From Orbilia blumenaviensis (Eukaryota > Ascomycota > Orbiliomycetes > Orbiliales > Orbiliaceae), in assembly GCA_036872755.1 (NCBI GenBank), contig JAVHNS010000018.1, positions 62,001-126,000 of the forward strand: a DNA stretch of 64,000 nt. Direction: 5' to 3'. The translations under genes and the position numbers were made by a program. Below, one piece after another: positions 60,714 through 64,000 of this stretch (the first letter of the stretch is position 1; each line of letters starts with the position of its first letter). The notes under the pieces were generated by a model, which was given only the letters and a program-made list of their open reading frames with translations, made no database searches and had not been told where the DNA came from.

Positions 60714-61190
60714 CTAAATAGCCTTCAATAGTGCTTCAATTTTCTCCGCATCCTCGACGACATCATATCGATGTTCTCCGCTATCCTCCACAATTTTCCC
60801 ATCAACCCATTGCAACTCAACCAACTTATTATCAACCTTCTTCACTACGGCTACAGTCCTTCCTACTGCAGCGACACCATAGTCCACCCCAAGGGTCTTG
60901 ATATACCCGATCAATTGCTCATCGGCTTCATCGATGGATGAAGTTGATTTCCCCACTTTCTTTCCCTCGTAAACTAATTTTGCGACGTTATTCTCGACAT
61001 CCCAAACAACTAAGTCTGCCTTTGACGAGGAACCGCCGGCGGATCCGATCTTATAGCGGGGGATGACGAGATAAGACGGGAATGGGAATATGGTGGAGAG
61101 GATGGAAGTCCATGCACCATTTGTGTAGGGACCGGTGAGGGCCATGAGAGGGGCCACTTTTGAGGAGAACGTTGGAGATGCGTAAGGCAT
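60714..61190 (-). CDS. small PD-(D/E)XK-nuclease-like protein
   Basis: A single exon of 158 aa from the ATG at 61190 (the longer frame starts at a TTG). Residues 56-95 fit the PD-(D/E)XK core: D59 in ADLVVWD, then a strand with E75-G-K77 (KLVYEGKK), then a helix with Q92 (EADEQLIGYIK) in the place of the motif IV Gln. Members of this fold include nucleases and many diverged, non-nuclease proteins. It has no signal peptide. In fungi such short orphan proteins are usually uncharacterised. The assignment rests on motif spacing alone and could be wrong, but the open frame and bias support a real gene. Confidence 0.68.
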   Translation of the reverse strand: MPYASPTFSSKVAPLMALTGPYTNGAWTSILSTIFPFPSYLVIPRYKIGSAGGSSSKADLVVWDVENNVAKLVYEGKKVGKSTSSIDEADEQLIGYIKTLGVDYGVAAVGRTVAVVKKVDNKLVELQWVDGKIVEDSGEHRYDVVEDAEKIEALLKAI

Positions 61191-62034
61191 GATGCTTGGT
61201 TCTTTCAAGTTTGACCTTATATATGAGGTAAGAGAGGTATATTATGTCAGTAGGATTTTTATTACTAAATATCACTGACTGCAGTACTGGAGTAAGTGTC
61301 GCAGACCTTCGAGAAGTTTGAGGACTAATGTTGGAATTATTGCGTTGCCTGATTACTTGAGGAAAGCTAGAAAAGGTTCAACTTATAACCAGAAAGGATT
61401 ATCAGTCCTCGAAGCTTGGGATATCAAGGGAGGGGGAAAATATGAATAACAGCTGCGACCCCGCATTGTAGTTAAATACACTTGAAAAAGAGACTTTTTT
61501 CTACACTTATTCAGAAAAATTCTTTGTGTGGCGTCGAATGTCTCGCTTTGCATTCCAAGGCAAGGAGCCGACTAGCCTACCACGTCATCTCACACCGCTG
61601 ATTGGTTTGTCGACGATGGCAATTCTGAAGCTAACGAAACCATGCATAATCTACTCTGCAAAAAAAACAAAGAGTTGATTGCAGAATGTGATATCGTGAC
61701 GCCCCGAGAGCTGCGCTGTAGACGCTTAGCTGTCTGCGTGGCATCGAGGTGGATTCAGATATTATGCAGTATAGATCAGGCCATGCTGACTCGCTTTTGT
61801 AGGTAATCCAGAGTCCGGGCTATAGCGCTATACCGGTGAATTTGCAAAATCTCGATTGTATGTAAATCAGTTGTATATGTACAAGGTATCGAATATATAT
61901 AAAATGCCCTGGATGCTAATTGTATACGCGCGCGGACAGTACTACGCCAACTAATATGCTCAAGGATAGCATGCTTGTAGTTTGAGTCGTTGGGACGTAG
62001 CAAATTCCCAGAAACCCTTAATTTGGCGACTTAC
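61191..62034. other. intergenic region, no gene seen
   Basis: 844 bases between two minus-strand genes, holding the promoter of the nuclease-like gene. Nothing else recognised. Confidence 0.5.
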
Positions 62035-63297
62035 TTAAGATTTAGGGTTCTGTTTGGGTTTTGCAATGAGGGGCTTTTTCTTGGGATCGAATGCCGTGTA
62101 TCGGGTGTCTCGATTCTCTTCATCCACTCTCAGCCTCGGGAAGACAGATCTAACAAGTGACGGGGTATTCTTTTGAAACCTTTTTAGCAAATGCTTTTGG
62201 TTCCAGTCATCCCTTGAGGGCCGTTCGTAGTTATGAGGTAAGACCTGCGGAGTCGTAGTTCGACGAATCAGGCCAACATTGGAGCCTGGTACGGTTGGAT
62301 CATCGATATCTTCTGGAAGGCGTTTTAAAGTCGATTCCAACTCCGTCTTTGAAAACTCGAATTCGAGTTTTGGAATCTCTGGGTTAAGTAACAACGAAAC
62401 GGGCCCGTCGATGTCGTCATAATCGTGGGCGCACCGACGGAAGGAGATATTCTCAAAGGGTGTGAATCCCTTATACATCGTAATCGCAGATTTTGCAAAT
62501 ACGTCACCCAACTCTAACCAAGTCAGCTTATCTGGCCACGGAGATTTGGCTGCCGATTCTCGCGCCATGAGTTTTGTAGCGGTATTGCGAAGAGAGAGAA
62601 CCATCTGCTCGTAGGAATGGGGTGTCGGTTGCGAAAAGTCGTTCCGCAACTTCATGGAATGAATGCTGTCAAGATTTCCTTCCTTGGGAGTCTTTATAAC
62701 TACTACTCCTTTGCCATCGTTGCGTACGATAGGTAACATGGAGGCAAGGACAGAGCTCATGTGGGTTACGAAAGTCTGAGTGGTGACATATGGTACCTGA
62801 TGATCAAACGGGTTTGATTCATCCGGCCTCGTGATTGTAGTCAAGGCGCCTTTGTAGGGTGCCCAGTATTTTTCAAGCCTGAAATCCCGAGCAACCTTGC
62901 CCTCGTCCAAGTGGCCCTGCATTCCGTAGTTTTCATGTCCATTGATGAAAATATAACTTATAGGCCGTTCGCCGTGCTCACGAGAACACCGGAGGATCGG
63001 TTTTACAGCTCTGACTAACCAATCCTGACCACCCTGTATTGGTACTTGATAAAAGGCCATTGAGGAGTCAGTTTCAGCCAAGGCCTTAGAAAACTCTTTA
63101 TTCTTCTGTACAAACTCAAACGGGGTCGTGCTGTCTGCCAGGCGGCGGGCAGCGTAGAAAATATAGAGCGGATGTTGGGTTCTCTGCAGTATCCGATAGA
63201 GGTAAGCATGCCCCCCGGTTTCATTGGCACCGACAAAAACCAGAATCCGTTGGAAAGGTTTTGCGCCGTTTATGAAGGATTTGAAGCCTCTAGCCAT
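62035..63297 (-). CDS. Rossmann/SDR-like protein of unknown function
   Basis: A single-exon frame of 420 aa with an ATG at 63297. The N-terminus reads ILVFVGANETGGHAYLYRIL (18-37), which resembles the beta-alpha-beta of SDR-type proteins with a degenerate Gly loop. Later, SYIFINGHENYGMQG and YVTTQTFVTHMSSVLASML follow the order of the SDR Ser and Tyr regions but lack a clear YxxxK, so catalysis in the classical way is doubtful. The C-terminal 150 residues are polar and basic (PKKKPLIAKPKQNPKS), with no named domain. No signal peptide or membrane segment. Real coding is likely because of length and codon bias; the function is open. Confidence 0.72.
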   Translation of the reverse strand: MARGFKSFINGAKPFQRILVFVGANETGGHAYLYRILQRTQHPLYIFYAARRLADSTTPFEFVQKNKEFSKALAETDSSMAFYQVPIQGGQDWLVRAVKPILRCSREHGERPISYIFINGHENYGMQGHLDEGKVARDFRLEKYWAPYKGALTTITRPDESNPFDHQVPYVTTQTFVTHMSSVLASMLPIVRNDGKGVVVIKTPKEGNLDSIHSMKLRNDFSQPTPHSYEQMVLSLRNTATKLMARESAAKSPWPDKLTWLELGDVFAKSAITMYKGFTPFENISFRRCAHDYDDIDGPVSLLLNPEIPKLEFEFSKTELESTLKRLPEDIDDPTVPGSNVGLIRRTTTPQVLPHNYERPSRDDWNQKHLLKRFQKNTPSLVRSVFPRLRVDEENRDTRYTAFDPKKKPLIAKPKQNPKS

Positions 63298-64000
63298 TTT
63301 CGGAGCTAGCTTTCGTTGGTTCGCGACTCTATTGCGGTACGATGAAGAATTGTCTTATGGAAAGGCTAGACATGGGGACATGTTACTATATACTGCCTAT
63401 CCCAAGAATCGCAACTGTACCAAGGACCATAATTAGATCAAGCGAAGGGACAAATCGAAGAAAAGGTGCGAGGGTTTATTAGTAGTCGTAGCTTATAATT
63501 GTTGTCGTGAAGTCGGGACGCTGCATCAATGGCAACATGCAATTGGTTTTGGCTGAAGGTTGATGTTGAGGTTGTCGGCTGAGGCTTGAAAAATCGGCCT
63601 TGAAAAACGCTATGGAGTCTTTCAAGATGTTTGGTGGTATCGAATTACCTAAAAAGGAAATCTTATCAGATCTTATCGAAGAAATCTATAACACTATCAA
63701 CACAAAACACACTGAAGATCTGCATCCAAATTAGTCTCGTATCCAACTGTGGAAACCGTTCGAAACTACTTATTTGTGAAGGACTCGGAATGATCCGAGT
63801 TCCATTGTCCAAGACTTCCAAAAGCAGAAGAAACAAGCCTTTTTAGTGTTATCTGTCCCTGATGGAACGGCAATTGTTGTTATGGAATTCTTGAAACGCC
63901 CATGCAGGTACGAAGTAGTCTCGGTCCCAGACTAGGTATGAAGCAAGGGGTAATAAAGCAGATTCCCCCTTTGGGACCATTTTATGCACAATCCTCGGGA
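63298..64000. other. upstream region of the Rossmann-like gene, to the window edge
   Basis: 703 bases containing the promoter of the last gene. Short frames such as 63631-63846 plus have no recognised content. No gene entering from the right edge could be identified. Confidence 0.5.

Overview
The window looks like nuclear DNA of a filamentous ascomycete (Pezizomycotina). The genes are monocistronic, lie on both strands, and carry many short introns (mostly 48-110 nt, GT..AG, with CTAAC/CTGAC-type branch sites). They belong to typical filamentous-fungal families: a HeLo/NB-ARC/TPR NLR, DUF4246, DUF5672, 2EXR/F-box-like proteins, a secreted subtilase and GPI-anchored cysteine-rich proteins. The long AT-rich intergenic stretches and this gene set would fit an early-diverging Pezizomycotina lineage such as Orbiliomycetes or Pezizomycetes, but that placement is only an impression. 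No tRNA, rRNA, CRISPR array, recognisable transposon or viral gene was found.

Layout: an F-box protein running off the left edge (minus, 1-1555); a gene-poor 3.5 kb with possible gene debris; a secreted S8 protease (5092-6781); a four-exon, four-TM protein (8214-8918); an NLR-type STAND protein (9635-12885); an isopenicillin-N-synthase-like 2OG/Fe(II) oxygenase (13738-14912); a large TPR protein (15360-19249) divergent from a membrane-anchored beta-lactamase-like serine hydrolase (19963-22213); a small two-exon gene (23779-24237); a divergent pair of short-chain dehydrogenases (24368-25438 and 25993-26811); a two-finger C2H2 regulator (27444-28972); an MCT-like MFS transporter (29678-31222); a DUF5672 type II membrane protein (33906-35241); two tandem F-box-like paralogues (36334-37344 and 37644-39099), the second containing an RNA polymerase II CTD-like heptad array; another F-box protein (40046-41329); a GPI-type 8-Cys protein (43627-44848); DUF4246 (45358-47353); an FMO-type flavin monooxygenase (48366-50337); a GPI-type protein with a duplicated 6-Cys domain (52131-53060); a conserved-looking unknown (55342-56426); an unknown three-exon protein (58374-59785); a PD-(D/E)XK-like small protein (60714-61190); and a Rossmann-like unknown (62035-63297).

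From 13.7 to 31.2 kb the window holds an oxygenase, a serine hydrolase, two SDRs, a C2H2 factor and an MFS transporter. This is a tailoring, regulation and export set with no polyketide, peptide or terpene synthase in the window, so a biosynthetic cluster is suggestive but unproven. Gene models were built by hand from splice signals and frame. Several genes (1-1555, 8214-8918, 23779-24237, and the joined exons of most others) are visible only when introns or the window edge are considered. Family names come from recognised motifs; no database search was run.
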